DNA of 64,000 nucleotides from Telluribacter humicola (GTDB taxonomy: Bacteria > Bacteroidota > Bacteroidia > Cytophagales > Spirosomataceae), in contig NZ_JAFIQT010000012.1 of assembly GCF_017355935.1 (NCBI RefSeq), positions 1-64,000 on the forward strand, written 5' to 3'. A program made the translations under genes and the position numbers. Within the stretch, counting starts at the first letter, position 1. Every line of letters starts with the position of its first letter. The notes under the pieces are model-generated. The model saw only the letters and a program-made list of their open reading frames with translations. It was not told where the DNA came from and searched no databases. Positions 1-7,644 of the stretch are shown here, piece after piece.

Positions 1-16
1 AAATCAAACATCCCAA

Positions 17-84
17 GTGGCTCAATTTGCTCCGAAATGCTGGCTCAGTTTGTACCGAAATAGTGGCTCAGTTTACTCCGGAAT
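17..84. repeat. Three 22-bp near-identical direct repeats (IS21-type end)
   Basis: Copies at 17-38, 40-61 and 63-84, spaced exactly 23 bp, share the core GTGGCTCA(A/G)TTT..(T/A)CCG(A/G)AAT. Multiple short repeats of this GTGGCTCAGTTT type are typical of the ends of IS21-family (istAB) elements in Bacteroidetes, so this is probably the right end of such an element whose body lies left of the window. Family assignment is from memory of that end type; the repeats themselves are plain in the sequence. Confidence 0.6.
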
Positions 85-839
85 ATACAGCTTACCTCTC
101 CGATGAGGCCACCCGACATAAGTGGGCTACCCTTTCCCGCCGACTGGCCGCCATCCGCAAGTGGCACCGGCTCCACCAGCATCCCGATCCCGCCCTGGAC
201 CAGACCGTACAGACGGTGCTGGAAGGCATCAAGCGCAGCCTGGGCACCGAGCCGGGCCAGGCCCTGGCCTTTGAAATCGAAGAATTCAAGGAAAAGATCC
301 GGTCTATCCCCCGCACCCCCGTCGGACTGCGCGAGCGGGCCTTGCTCCTGGTGGGATTTGTGGGGGCCTTCCGACGCTCGGAGCTGGTCGCCCTGAATTT
401 AGAAAGTATTCAGTTTACCCGGGAAGGAGCGGTGGTTTCTTACCAGGGGAGTAAGACCAACCAGTACGGAAAAACCGAGCAGAAGGCGCTGTTTTTCAGC
501 CCGGACCCCGAGACCTGTCCCGTCCGGGCCCTGCAGGATTACACCACTTTATTAAATCGTTCGGCTGGGCCGCTTTTCGTCCGTATTCGGAAGGGCAACC
601 AGATTACTCAGGACCGGCTCACTGACAAGCAGGTGGCCCGCACCACCAAAACGTACCTGGGTCAGGAATATTCGGCCCATTCCCTGCGGGCTTCTTTCGT
701 GACGATCGCTAAACTCAATGGAGCCGATGATTCCCAGATCATGCAACAGACCAAGCACCGCACCCGCACGATGATCGACCGCTATACCCGCGTGCAGCAG
801 GTGGTCCGGCACAATGCCGCCATGAAATTGGGGCTTTGA
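27..839 (+). pseudogene. Tyrosine recombinase, 5'-truncated by IS end
   Basis: The open frame gives 270 residues of a phage/Xer-type integrase. The whole catalytic domain is present: R116 in the GAFRRSE box, K143 in the beta-hairpin, H218 and R221 (HSLR), H244 and Y253 (RYTR). The N-terminal SAM-like core-binding domain is short: residues 1-19 are encoded by the IS21-type repeats at 17-84 and native-looking sequence starts only around position 85. I infer that an IS insertion removed the first part of the gene and the frame happens to run through the IS end. Catalytic residues are intact, but DNA binding by a protein lacking most of the core-binding domain is doubtful. High GC relative to the AT-rich gene that follows. 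Confidence 0.75.
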
Positions 840-1167
840 ACGTGGAATTCTAATTTCAGAACAACTATTGTACATTAATTGGAGATTCAAATAAATGGGT
901 ATATGCAGCTATATACCTGACTAACTGAGGCCAACTATAGATATGTGAATTGGTTGGTTGTAAAGCTTTCCTCCTTTAAGGAGAGAATGAGACGGCTGCC
1001 GCGGGGGAGGTGATAAGGGCAAAAGTGCTGCAATACTGCACAGAGTCTTTACAGATTTGCTCATTCATTAATAAAGTTCGGAAGAGACAACGTTTGTAGT
1101 GAAAATAGGAAAACTTATTTCAGGCTAAGACCGTGACAGCAAGTTACCAATAGTATAGACTTATTCA
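840..1167. other. Intergenic, no gene seen
   Basis: No convincing coding frame. The only notable content is the dispersed repeat at 1109-1131 described separately. Confidence 0.5.
1109..1131 (+). repeat. Dispersed copy of the recD2-side inverted-repeat arm
   Basis: Matches 21 of 23 bases of the right arm of the perfect inverted repeat at 6951-7014, including an exact 16-base run TATTTCAGGCTAAGAC at 1116-1131. It is in inverted orientation to the arm at 6951-6975, so the two could be terminal repeats of a 5.9-kb segment or two leftovers of the same mobile element. Confidence 0.6.
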
Positions 1168-2259
1168 CTAATCAATATTATATAAATAATTAGCTGCGGC
1201 ATCTCCCATTTTCAGATGGTCATGACCCACGTTTGTGACTATTACTAACTCCCAATTAAAACCAAATCCAAGTTCTTCTGCAATGGCTTTAGACTTGTTA
1301 TAAAAATTTGTTCCACGCTCGAGTCTATGAAGTCCCTGTTCATTTGCACTTTTTGATTGCAGGAAAGTACCTCTTGTTTCATTTTCGTTGTCTAACTCAC
1401 CCAAAAGAACAACTAAACGTCTTTTGAAAGTACTTTTTAAAGATTCTTGAGTGATAGGCATATTCTTACAGCCGAAAGGAAAATCAGCTTCAAACGTTGG
1501 TAATGTATAGAAACTTGAGTTGGAAGCTAAGATTCTGTTTGCCTTAGAACTTTTTTGAAATATAGCGAGCCTGTGTAAAATATGTCCTCCCGCAGAATGT
1601 CCAAATATATCATATGAGTTCTGCTTTAAATCCACAGCATTTACAACTAAATCAAATAACCTATCAAAGTCGTTAAAAATCCATTCGTTGGAATTTGAGT
1701 TGACTTTAAAATTAAGCATAGCCTCATCTAATCTTGCAGTATTCGTATTATCAATGTATTCTATGTTAGCTTTTAAGTTTGAATTAGTTATTAGTCCACC
1801 TAAATGATAGTCCTCAAATCCATATTCGTCATTAGAATACATGGGAGAAAGAATTAAAAGGCTATACTCTTCTGATTCTGCGATCCACGTGTCTCTATAG
1901 CTATCGGCATTTCTGCCAGCCCCTGGTATAACGATTAGAACCTTAGATGTTGAATTGAAGTTTTTAGGTCTATGATAAAAGACTTTAATTGTTTTTCCTT
2001 CATTTCCAACTCCTCCTTCAATGAGAAATGCACCTGAACCTTCATTAATTTTGATTTCATTCAGGGCTGGCTCTTCGGAAAAATCACCTTTCTTGATTAG
2101 CTCCATTTTACAATGCGGACAAATCCCGCCTTCTGAAAAGGTTAGTTTATCACATTCCAAATTGCAAGGTTTACACACATATACCTCATCTTTGTTTTGA
2201 CAAGAGCTTATAATTAGTGATAGAAGTATTAGAGAAAGAAAGATTATTCTATTCTTCAT
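1168..2259 (-). CDS. Lipoprotein with heavy-metal-binding domain and alpha/beta hydrolase domain
   Basis: 363 residues. A signal peptide ends in a lipobox with lipidated C20 (IISSC), so the protein should be membrane anchored. Residues about 28-58 form a small Cys-rich module (C29, C32, C36, C47, C50 with PHCKMEL), as in the heavy-metal-binding domain of CusB/ZneB-type proteins. The rest is an alpha/beta hydrolase of the poly(3-hydroxybutyrate) depolymerase/esterase type: nucleophile motif GHSAGG near residue 220 and a C-terminal GHDH supplying the catalytic His. The fusion of the two domains is uncommon. The gene is clearly more AT-rich than its neighbours and stands alone, which suggests recent acquisition. 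Substrate unknown. Confidence 0.75.
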   Translation of the reverse strand: MKNRIIFLSLILLSLIISSCQNKDEVYVCKPCNLECDKLTFSEGGICPHCKMELIKKGDFSEEPALNEIKINEGSGAFLIEGGVGNEGKTIKVFYHRPKNFNSTSKVLIVIPGAGRNADSYRDTWIAESEEYSLLILSPMYSNDEYGFEDYHLGGLITNSNLKANIEYIDNTNTARLDEAMLNFKVNSNSNEWIFNDFDRLFDLVVNAVDLKQNSYDIFGHSAGGHILHRLAIFQKSSKANRILASNSSFYTLPTFEADFPFGCKNMPITQESLKSTFKRRLVVLLGELDNENETRGTFLQSKSANEQGLHRLERGTNFYNKSKAIAEELGFGFNWELVIVTNVGHDHLKMGDAAANYLYNID

Positions 2260-2443
2260 CTTTTGTATTTATTAATAATTTAAATTACCTATAAATTCTA
2301 ATCTCATATTTTTGAAAAAGGAGGCTATAATTTTTTTTGCCCTTCGGTGATTTAACGACAGTTCCAGCGGCCTAACGCAAAAGCAGTTAGTGTATGTCGC
2401 TTCCGTAATCCTATTCTAACCTGCTTCATGGTAGTGGTAAACA

Positions 2444-2869
2444 CTAAGGTGATTTAGATTTATTATAGTAGTTGATGAAGTTGAGGATTCTGCCAAAGTG
2501 GCTATCATCCGTTTTGGCAAAAGCTAATGTTTTTCTTGTTAAATGGGGCTGGCGCTGCCTAAGCGTGTTATTGAAGCGTTCGATATGGGCTGTTCCACCT
2601 GCTTTTTGAAAATGCCTATCTGTAGGAATAACCGCTTCATAGACAGGATACAGGTCAGTATAAAAGACCTCATTTTGCTGATAGTACTCTGGTAAGCTTT
2701 CCCATAGAAGCCGTCCACAGTACTCGCTCCGGTCGCCTGTAGCCAGACCTACAATCTGTCTACTACTGCGCTCAATTGCTAACCAGATCCAGGTTTTAGT
2801 TTGCTTACTACCAACGAATGAATACATTTCATCTACTTCTATGACAGGCTTGATAACACTAGTATCCAC
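2444..2869 (-). CDS. insB: IS1-family transposase, catalytic part (InsB)
   Basis: 141 residues as an independent frame starting at GTG, but the real product is most likely an InsAB fusion made by -1 frameshifting from the upstream frame: the run of eight A (minus strand, about 2910-2917) lets LAKK continue as KKKAAAAAVDHYF into this frame. The DDE catalytic triad is visible: D in EVDEMYSF, D in TDLYPVY and E in HIERFNNTLRQ. This part cuts and joins the IS ends. The Ala-rich linker is encoded by a GC-rich tract that includes a GCGGCCGC palindrome. Confidence 0.85.
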   Translation of the reverse strand: MDTSVIKPVIEVDEMYSFVGSKQTKTWIWLAIERSSRQIVGLATGDRSEYCGRLLWESLPEYYQQNEVFYTDLYPVYEAVIPTDRHFQKAGGTAHIERFNNTLRQRQPHLTRKTLAFAKTDDSHFGRILNFINYYNKSKSP

Positions 2870-2889
2870 CTGGACGTGAAAGTAATGAT

Positions 2890-3189
2890 CTACCGCAGCG
2901 GCGGCCGCTTTTTTTTCGCTAGTTTTATGATAGTAGGACGGCTTACGCCTGTAACACGCTGGATACCTCTCAGAGAAGTGCGCTCTAGTAAGAGCTTTTC
3001 TACCTGCTCGTAACGTTCGACTCGTTGCTGGGCCACATTGCTGATAGTGCCATACTTATTACAATCCTTACAGTGGTACTTAGGATAACCGGATGTTGAA
3101 TGACCATTCTTCCGTAAGTTCAAACTGCCGCAGCGTTGGCATCTATAAGTTATAGTTTCGCTGATCATGAGGCAAATATAAAAAATCAC
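2890..3189 (-). CDS. insA: IS1-family transposase, DNA-binding part (InsA)
   Basis: 99 residues. An N-terminal zinc ribbon (CQRCGS ... CKDCNK) is followed by a helix-turn-helix (LRGIQRVTGVSRPTIIKLAKK), the InsA arrangement that binds the terminal repeats. The frame ends just after an A8 slippery tract, from which a -1 shift gives the InsAB fusion. On its own InsA usually represses transposition. Confidence 0.85.
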   Translation of the reverse strand: MIFYICLMISETITYRCQRCGSLNLRKNGHSTSGYPKYHCKDCNKYGTISNVAQQRVERYEQVEKLLLERTSLRGIQRVTGVSRPTIIKLAKKKRPPLR

Positions 3190-3216
3190 CCCCTAAATTA
3201 CCACTACCTGCTTCAT

Positions 3217-3274
3217 GGAGCTCAATACAGCGTCGACGCAGGGCTTCGTAATCACTTTGTTTATTGCTTGCCAT
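3217..3274 (-). pseudogene. N-terminal fragment of an IS630-type transposase
   Basis: Reading leftward from ATG at 3274, the peptide MASNKQSDYEALRRRCIELH is typical of the start of IS630-type transposases, just before their helix-turn-helix. It is cut by the IS1-family element; on the far side (left of 2430) the frame soon hits a stop and does not resume. A C-terminal IS630 fragment also occurs at 61413-61690, but I cannot say whether it is the same element. Confidence 0.5.
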
Positions 3275-3349
3275 CAAACTACAAAGAATTCTTGAAAAAA
3301 AACTTACTCATGTATCAGTACAGTAGGAGACCTCGATCCTGGTAGGGGC

Positions 3350-4150
3350 TTGGTCATTCTCACCTTTATGGAAACCACTGACCAGGTACTCATGCGGCAA
3401 AAACAGGAACTACTTCTGGAGGAACTAAGACAGTCCAATAAAGACCTGGAGCAATTTGCCTATGTAGCTTCTCACGATTTACAGGAACCAGCGCGTAAGA
3501 TCAGTTCTTTCTCGAATCTGGTGGTGAAGCAGTATGCACAGGTACTGCCACCGGCCGGAGTCGACTTACTCCAAAGAATGCAGTCAGCCAGTATACGGAT
3601 GCAGGACCTGATAGATGGGCTGCTAACCTACTCCCAGTTTTCTACTCAGAAGGAGCCACATCAGCCGGTTTCCTTATCTCTGCTCGTGCAGCACATCCTG
3701 TCAGACCTTGAAAGCAGGATTGACGAGAAAAAGGCGGATATACATGTAGCTGAACTGCCCCAAATACAAGGTAACCCTATTCAACTCCGGCAGCTGTTCC
3801 AGAACCTGATCAGCAATGCCTTAAAGTTTTGCCATCTTGATAGACCTCCACAAATCACGATCGAGTCAGAGCAGGCAACGGAGGAAGAAATCATGCAGTC
3901 GGGACTTGATATAGAGGTCAAGTATCTGGCCATTCGGGTGAAGGATAATGGCATTGGTATGGAGCAGGCTAACGAGAAAAAGATCTTTGAGTTGTTTGCT
4001 CGCCTGCACGGCCGGAGCCAGTATCCGGGTAGTGGACTGGGACTGTCTATCTGCAAAAAGGTGGCCGAGCTGCATGGAGGTAGTATCACAGTGACCAGCA
4101 CACCTGGTACAGGAAGTACCTTTATTGTTATATTACCAGCTCTCATTTAA
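3350..4150 (+). CDS. Sensor histidine kinase, N-terminally truncated
   Basis: 266 residues from a TTG start. The sequence begins in what looks like the end of a PAS/PAC domain (ETTDQVLMRQKQELLLEE). Then follow a HisKA dimerisation helix with the phospho-acceptor His in VASHDLQEPARKI and a HATPase_c domain with N box (NLISNALKF), G1 (DNGIGM) and G2 (GSGLGLSI). The core is closely similar to the second kinase module of the 1378-residue kinase at 17054-21190. The usual sensory PAS array is missing; the adjacent IS debris suggests the front was lost by insertion or deletion. Without input and partner domains function is uncertain. No response regulator is adjacent. Confidence 0.7.
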   Translation: MVILTFMETTDQVLMRQKQELLLEELRQSNKDLEQFAYVASHDLQEPARKISSFSNLVVKQYAQVLPPAGVDLLQRMQSASIRMQDLIDGLLTYSQFSTQKEPHQPVSLSLLVQHILSDLESRIDEKKADIHVAELPQIQGNPIQLRQLFQNLISNALKFCHLDRPPQITIESEQATEEEIMQSGLDIEVKYLAIRVKDNGIGMEQANEKKIFELFARLHGRSQYPGSGLGLSICKKVAELHGGSITVTSTPGTGSTFIVILPALI

Positions 4151-4404
4151 ATGAAGATTGAAGTCGGTCCCATAGTTCCTAAGAAGAAATCAAATAGCCA
4201 AAATTCTACTTCTGATAATAAAGGTCTATCCCATATAGCTTAATCTACTGAGAGTTGCCTGACACGTGTATACGATCAGGCCTTTAAACCTTCCATATAT
4301 AATCTAAGAAACTCAAAAAGTGGTGGAATTACAGAGTTTGATTACACCTATTGCTGAACCGCCAAGACCTAAAAGGTCCAGAATGATGTAGAGAAACCCA
4401 ATTA

Positions 4405-6921
4405 TTACTCCATATCCTGCCTGAGTAAATAGGCCAGGGCTGTCTGCCGGGTGGCGGTGCTTTGTTTGCTGACCGCCAGTGCCAACGCCTTTCGTGTCCC
4501 CACCAGCACGGCCAGCTTCTTGGCCCGGGTGATACCAGTGTAGACCAGATTCCGGAACAGCATTCCGAAGTGCTGCGTGACCACAGGGATAATCACGCTC
4601 TCAAACTCACTGCCCTGGGACTTGTGAATGGTGATGGCATAAGCCAGATCCAACTCCAGCAAATGCTCCTTGGTGTACCTTACTTCCTTCACCTCTTTGC
4701 CTGCCTTAAAGCTCACCGATAGCTCCATTTCCTGATTGTCTACCTTCGTGATGGAGCCGATGTCCCCGTTAAATACATTCAAGTCATAGTTGTTGTGCTT
4801 CTGTATCACCCGGTCCCCCTCCCGCAGGATCCTGCCTCCTATCAGGATTTGTGCTTTTCCTTCCCTGGCCGGGTTGATCCGCTCCTGAATGACTTTGTTG
4901 AGGTTGGTGGTTCCCAGGCTGCCCTTGGTCATGGGGGAGAGAATCTGTATCTCCACCTCATTGCCATGGTATTTAGGAATGATTGACTCATACAGCTTTT
5001 CGACCATTCCCACCGCTGAAAGGCCGTAATGCAGCGAGGACCAGGGGTGGACACGCAGCAGGACTTCCCTGAGCTCTTCACTGTGCCTACGGGCCTGCAG
5101 CAGGGCCTCCAGATCCACATGGCTGAACTTTTGGGGGATGGACAGGCCGCAGCCCTGCTGATAGGGATCCGCTGCCGCAACGTCCGTTGTGGCACCTCCC
5201 GTTGTGGCACCTCCTGTTTCATCCGCTGCCTTGCCGGCCGGCTCACCCATCATTCTCCTGACTTTGGAGATGAACCTGAGTTGCTCACTGGTGGCTTCCT
5301 CTGAGTCAATAAATAGGCAGTCCTTCTTCTGCTGCCAGACCAGGGGCTTGTGAAAGGGAGACTCTATCCGGGGTACTTCCCCGCTGTTTATCTGGTGGGC
5401 ATAGGAGATGATAAGCGATTCCTGCGCCTGCCTGAATACTTTCGTCAGCTTCTGGCATGGGACCACTCCGGATGCAATCATGTCTTTGAGCACATTGCCC
5501 GCCCCCACGGCAGGGAGTTGGTCGGCGTCCCCTATCAGTACCAGCTGGCCGTCAGCAGGCACTGCCCGGAGCAGGGAAGCAGCCAGGTGAACGTCGAGCA
5601 TCGAGCACTCATCCACGATGAGCACGTCCGTTTCCAGGGGATCCTGTTCATTTCGCTTGAAGCCCCCTTTGGAAGGGTCCCACTCCAGCAGCCGGTGAAT
5701 GGTCCTGGCCTCCACGCCGATGACCTCACTCATGCGTTGGGCAGCCCTGCCGGTAGGGGCGGCCAGCATGACTTCCCTGCCCATCATCTGCAGGACTCCT
5801 ACCAGTGCCCGGGTGGTGGTGGTTTTCCCGCAACCCGGCCCCCCTGTGAGGATGGAGAGGTGCCTGGTGGCTATTTGCAGTACGCTCAGGCGCTGCTCTT
5901 CGCTGAGGGTAATCTGGTGCAGCTGGCAGAACTCCTCCAGGTCCCCTAGCAGATGCGCTCGGTTAAGGCTGATTGGGCGGCTGGCCAGCTGCCTGACCTT
6001 GGTGGCGATGTACTGCTCATCATAGTAGAGCGAGTGGGCGTAAAAGCATTTCTGGGCCGTTCCCTGCTCATCGGGCAGCAACCTGATTTTAAGCTCTTCT
6101 TTTCTCCCCATCTCAAGAAGGTTAGCCTCAATGGCAGCGGTATCCGCCAGGGACAGCAGTTCAGCCACTGCCTGAATGATCTGCTCCTGGGTCAGGTAGC
6201 AATGCCCCTGCTCTCTGGCGTTTTGCAGCACATGGGCAATGGCTGCCTGTACACGCTGGGTGGAGTCCTGGGCCAGGCCCAGGCTCAGGGCCACTTTATC
6301 GGCCGAGAAGAAGCCGATGCCGTAGATATCGGCGGCCAGGCGGTAAGGGTTCTTCCTGACTATCTCAATGGCGTCATTCCCATAGGTCTTGTATATTTTG
6401 ACGGCAAAAAGGGTGGAAATACTGTGCGACTGCAGAAAAAGCATCACATTCCTTATCTCCTGGTGCTCTACCCAGGCTTTGCTGATCATCTCCAGCTTGA
6501 GCCGGGCAATGCCTTCAACTTCGGTGAGCCTTTCGATGCTGCTCTCAAAAACATCCAGGGTACTGTCCCCAAAATGCCGGACGATTCTTTTGGCCGTCAC
6601 CGGGCCTACCCCTTTGATTAAGCCCGAGCCCAGGTACTTTTCCAGCGCATTAGCCGTGGCAGGTTTCCTTTCGATGCCCCTGGAGGCTTTGAACTGCAGG
6701 CCATAGCTAGGGTGCGTGGTCCACTCACCGTAAAAGTCAACGGTGGCCCCGGCGAAGACCTTGGACTGGTGGACAAGGACAGTGAGGTCTTCATGGGGCC
6801 TTTGGAAGCTGTTTACCTTCAGCACAGTATAGCCTGTCTCAGCGCTATGAAAGGTCACGCGCTTGACGATGCCCGATAGCTTTTCGGGTTCAGCCGAAGT
6901 TTGTCTGTCCAGTGCCTGCAT
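4405..6921 (-). CDS. recD2: ATP-dependent RecD2-type DNA helicase
   Basis: About 838 residues from ATG at 6921 (an open frame extends to 6975, but those 18 extra codons lie in the inverted repeat and look untranslated). N-terminal OB-like and tandem HhH domains precede a superfamily 1 helicase core with Walker A GGPGCGKTTTT, Walker B DECSML, and the final motif HKSQGSEFE. RecD2 is a 5'-3' DNA helicase of recombination/repair that works without RecBC. Between helicase motifs there is an extra segment containing two copies of GGATT from a 15-bp tandem duplication (5186-5200, 5201-5215), plus a spacer of some 60 residues. The gene stands alone. Confidence 0.9.
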   Translation of the reverse strand: MQALDRQTSAEPEKLSGIVKRVTFHSAETGYTVLKVNSFQRPHEDLTVLVHQSKVFAGATVDFYGEWTTHPSYGLQFKASRGIERKPATANALEKYLGSGLIKGVGPVTAKRIVRHFGDSTLDVFESSIERLTEVEGIARLKLEMISKAWVEHQEIRNVMLFLQSHSISTLFAVKIYKTYGNDAIEIVRKNPYRLAADIYGIGFFSADKVALSLGLAQDSTQRVQAAIAHVLQNAREQGHCYLTQEQIIQAVAELLSLADTAAIEANLLEMGRKEELKIRLLPDEQGTAQKCFYAHSLYYDEQYIATKVRQLASRPISLNRAHLLGDLEEFCQLHQITLSEEQRLSVLQIATRHLSILTGGPGCGKTTTTRALVGVLQMMGREVMLAAPTGRAAQRMSEVIGVEARTIHRLLEWDPSKGGFKRNEQDPLETDVLIVDECSMLDVHLAASLLRAVPADGQLVLIGDADQLPAVGAGNVLKDMIASGVVPCQKLTKVFRQAQESLIISYAHQINSGEVPRIESPFHKPLVWQQKKDCLFIDSEEATSEQLRFISKVRRMMGEPAGKAADETGGATTGGATTDVAAADPYQQGCGLSIPQKFSHVDLEALLQARRHSEELREVLLRVHPWSSLHYGLSAVGMVEKLYESIIPKYHGNEVEIQILSPMTKGSLGTTNLNKVIQERINPAREGKAQILIGGRILREGDRVIQKHNNYDLNVFNGDIGSITKVDNQEMELSVSFKAGKEVKEVRYTKEHLLELDLAYAITIHKSQGSEFESVIIPVVTQHFGMLFRNLVYTGITRAKKLAVLVGTRKALALAVSKQSTATRQTALAYLLRQDME

Positions 6922-6950
6922 GTACAAGGATAGGTAAAACCAAAGATACA

Positions 6951-7014
6951 GTCTTAGCCTGAAATAGGTTGTCATAATTTCACACTAAAATGACAACCTA
7001 TTTCAGGCTAAGAC
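6951..7014. repeat. Perfect 25-bp inverted repeat with 14-nt spacer at recD2
   Basis: Arms 6951-6975 and 6990-7014 are exact reverse complements (GTCTTAGCCTGAAATAGG... on the left). The arms are not GC-rich and have no T-tract, so a terminator is unlikely. The arrangement lies directly upstream of the recD2 start at 6921 and could be an operator, a recombination site, or two abutting ends of a lost mobile element. A third copy with 2 mismatches lies at 1109-1131. Confidence 0.85.
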
Positions 7015-7140
7015 ATTTATGGCATCAAGACCACTAGGATGTTACACCATGGTTCAGAAGACACCTTTGCTTGTTGATTTACCAGATATAGAAAGATAAT
7101 AACCCCTCAAATAGATATATAGGAATCTCCCGTCTGATCC

Positions 7141-7644
7141 TTAGTTTTCCAGCCTTTCGTTGACGATATCGATTTCCAATTGTCCAAACTGCCGTTTGGG
7201 AAAATGCCCCACCATCCTTACTTTAAATGTCTCTCCTAGCTCCATCTTCAGAGCTATCTCCTTTCCAATGGTATCAGGCAGATACCCTAGCTTGTACTCA
7301 TTCACATAGACCTCGACTGCAAAAGAGTCCTGTTTTATATTAAAACTTCTCCGAAGTGTGAACGGGGAATCTTCATGGATATATCCTTTTCTTTTTGCCA
7401 TTTCGTATTTATAATGGTACAACCCCATTATTTCTACATTTTTATAGTGAATCGGCTTGATCCAATTTTTATACATTAGTAACTCCTCCTCCTCCCTCTG
7501 GACCGGCAATGAACGTTTTTGTGCTCGACCTGCTTTGTATAGCCGGTAAAAGAAATACAGGAATCCAAACCCTAATACTACCTTTAGCAAAAGGAATAGC
7601 AACCGAGACAGTGAATCTTCCATAGTAGTAAGTTTTACAACCAT
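7141..7644 (-). CDS. Membrane-anchored HIRAN-like domain protein
   Basis: 167 residues. One N-terminal transmembrane segment (residues about 12-32) is followed by a soluble domain with the pattern G.Y.Y ... L.RS.NI..D..AVEVYV...KLGYLPDTIG, resembling HIRAN domains, which are usually DNA-associated. The last base of the upstream RND gene is shared with this start (7644), so the two are co-transcribed. A HIRAN-like fold tethered to the membrane is unusual; the assignment is by motif only. Confidence 0.55.
   Translation of the reverse strand: MVVKLTTMEDSLSRLLFLLLKVVLGFGFLYFFYRLYKAGRAQKRSLPVQREEEELLMYKNWIKPIHYKNVEIMGLYHYKYEMAKRKGYIHEDSPFTLRRSFNIKQDSFAVEVYVNEYKLGYLPDTIGKEIALKMELGETFKVRMVGHFPKRQFGQLEIDIVNERLEN

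Larger units (their letters stand above)
2430..3208 (-). mobile_element. IS1-family insertion sequence, complete
   Basis: A 779-bp element with terminal inverted repeats starting GGTAGTGGTAA on both ends (2430-2440 and, inverted, 3198-3208), flanked by an 8-bp target duplication TGCTTCAT at 2422-2429 and 3209-3216. Because flank and ends share bases, the 12-mer CCTGCTTCATGG occurs on both sides and the exact cut is ambiguous by a base or two. It carries two overlapping transposase frames. Intact ends plus perfect duplication indicate a recent insertion, here into an IS630-type transposase fragment. Confidence 0.85.

Noticed and set aside
2893-2908. Third GC-rich insertion in the IS1 frameshift region
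   Set aside because: The Ala-rich linker may be native to this IS; without homologues I cannot show that it is an insertion.
5350-5949. 199-codon + strand frame inside recD2
   Set aside because: Shadow of the helicase; no family resemblance.
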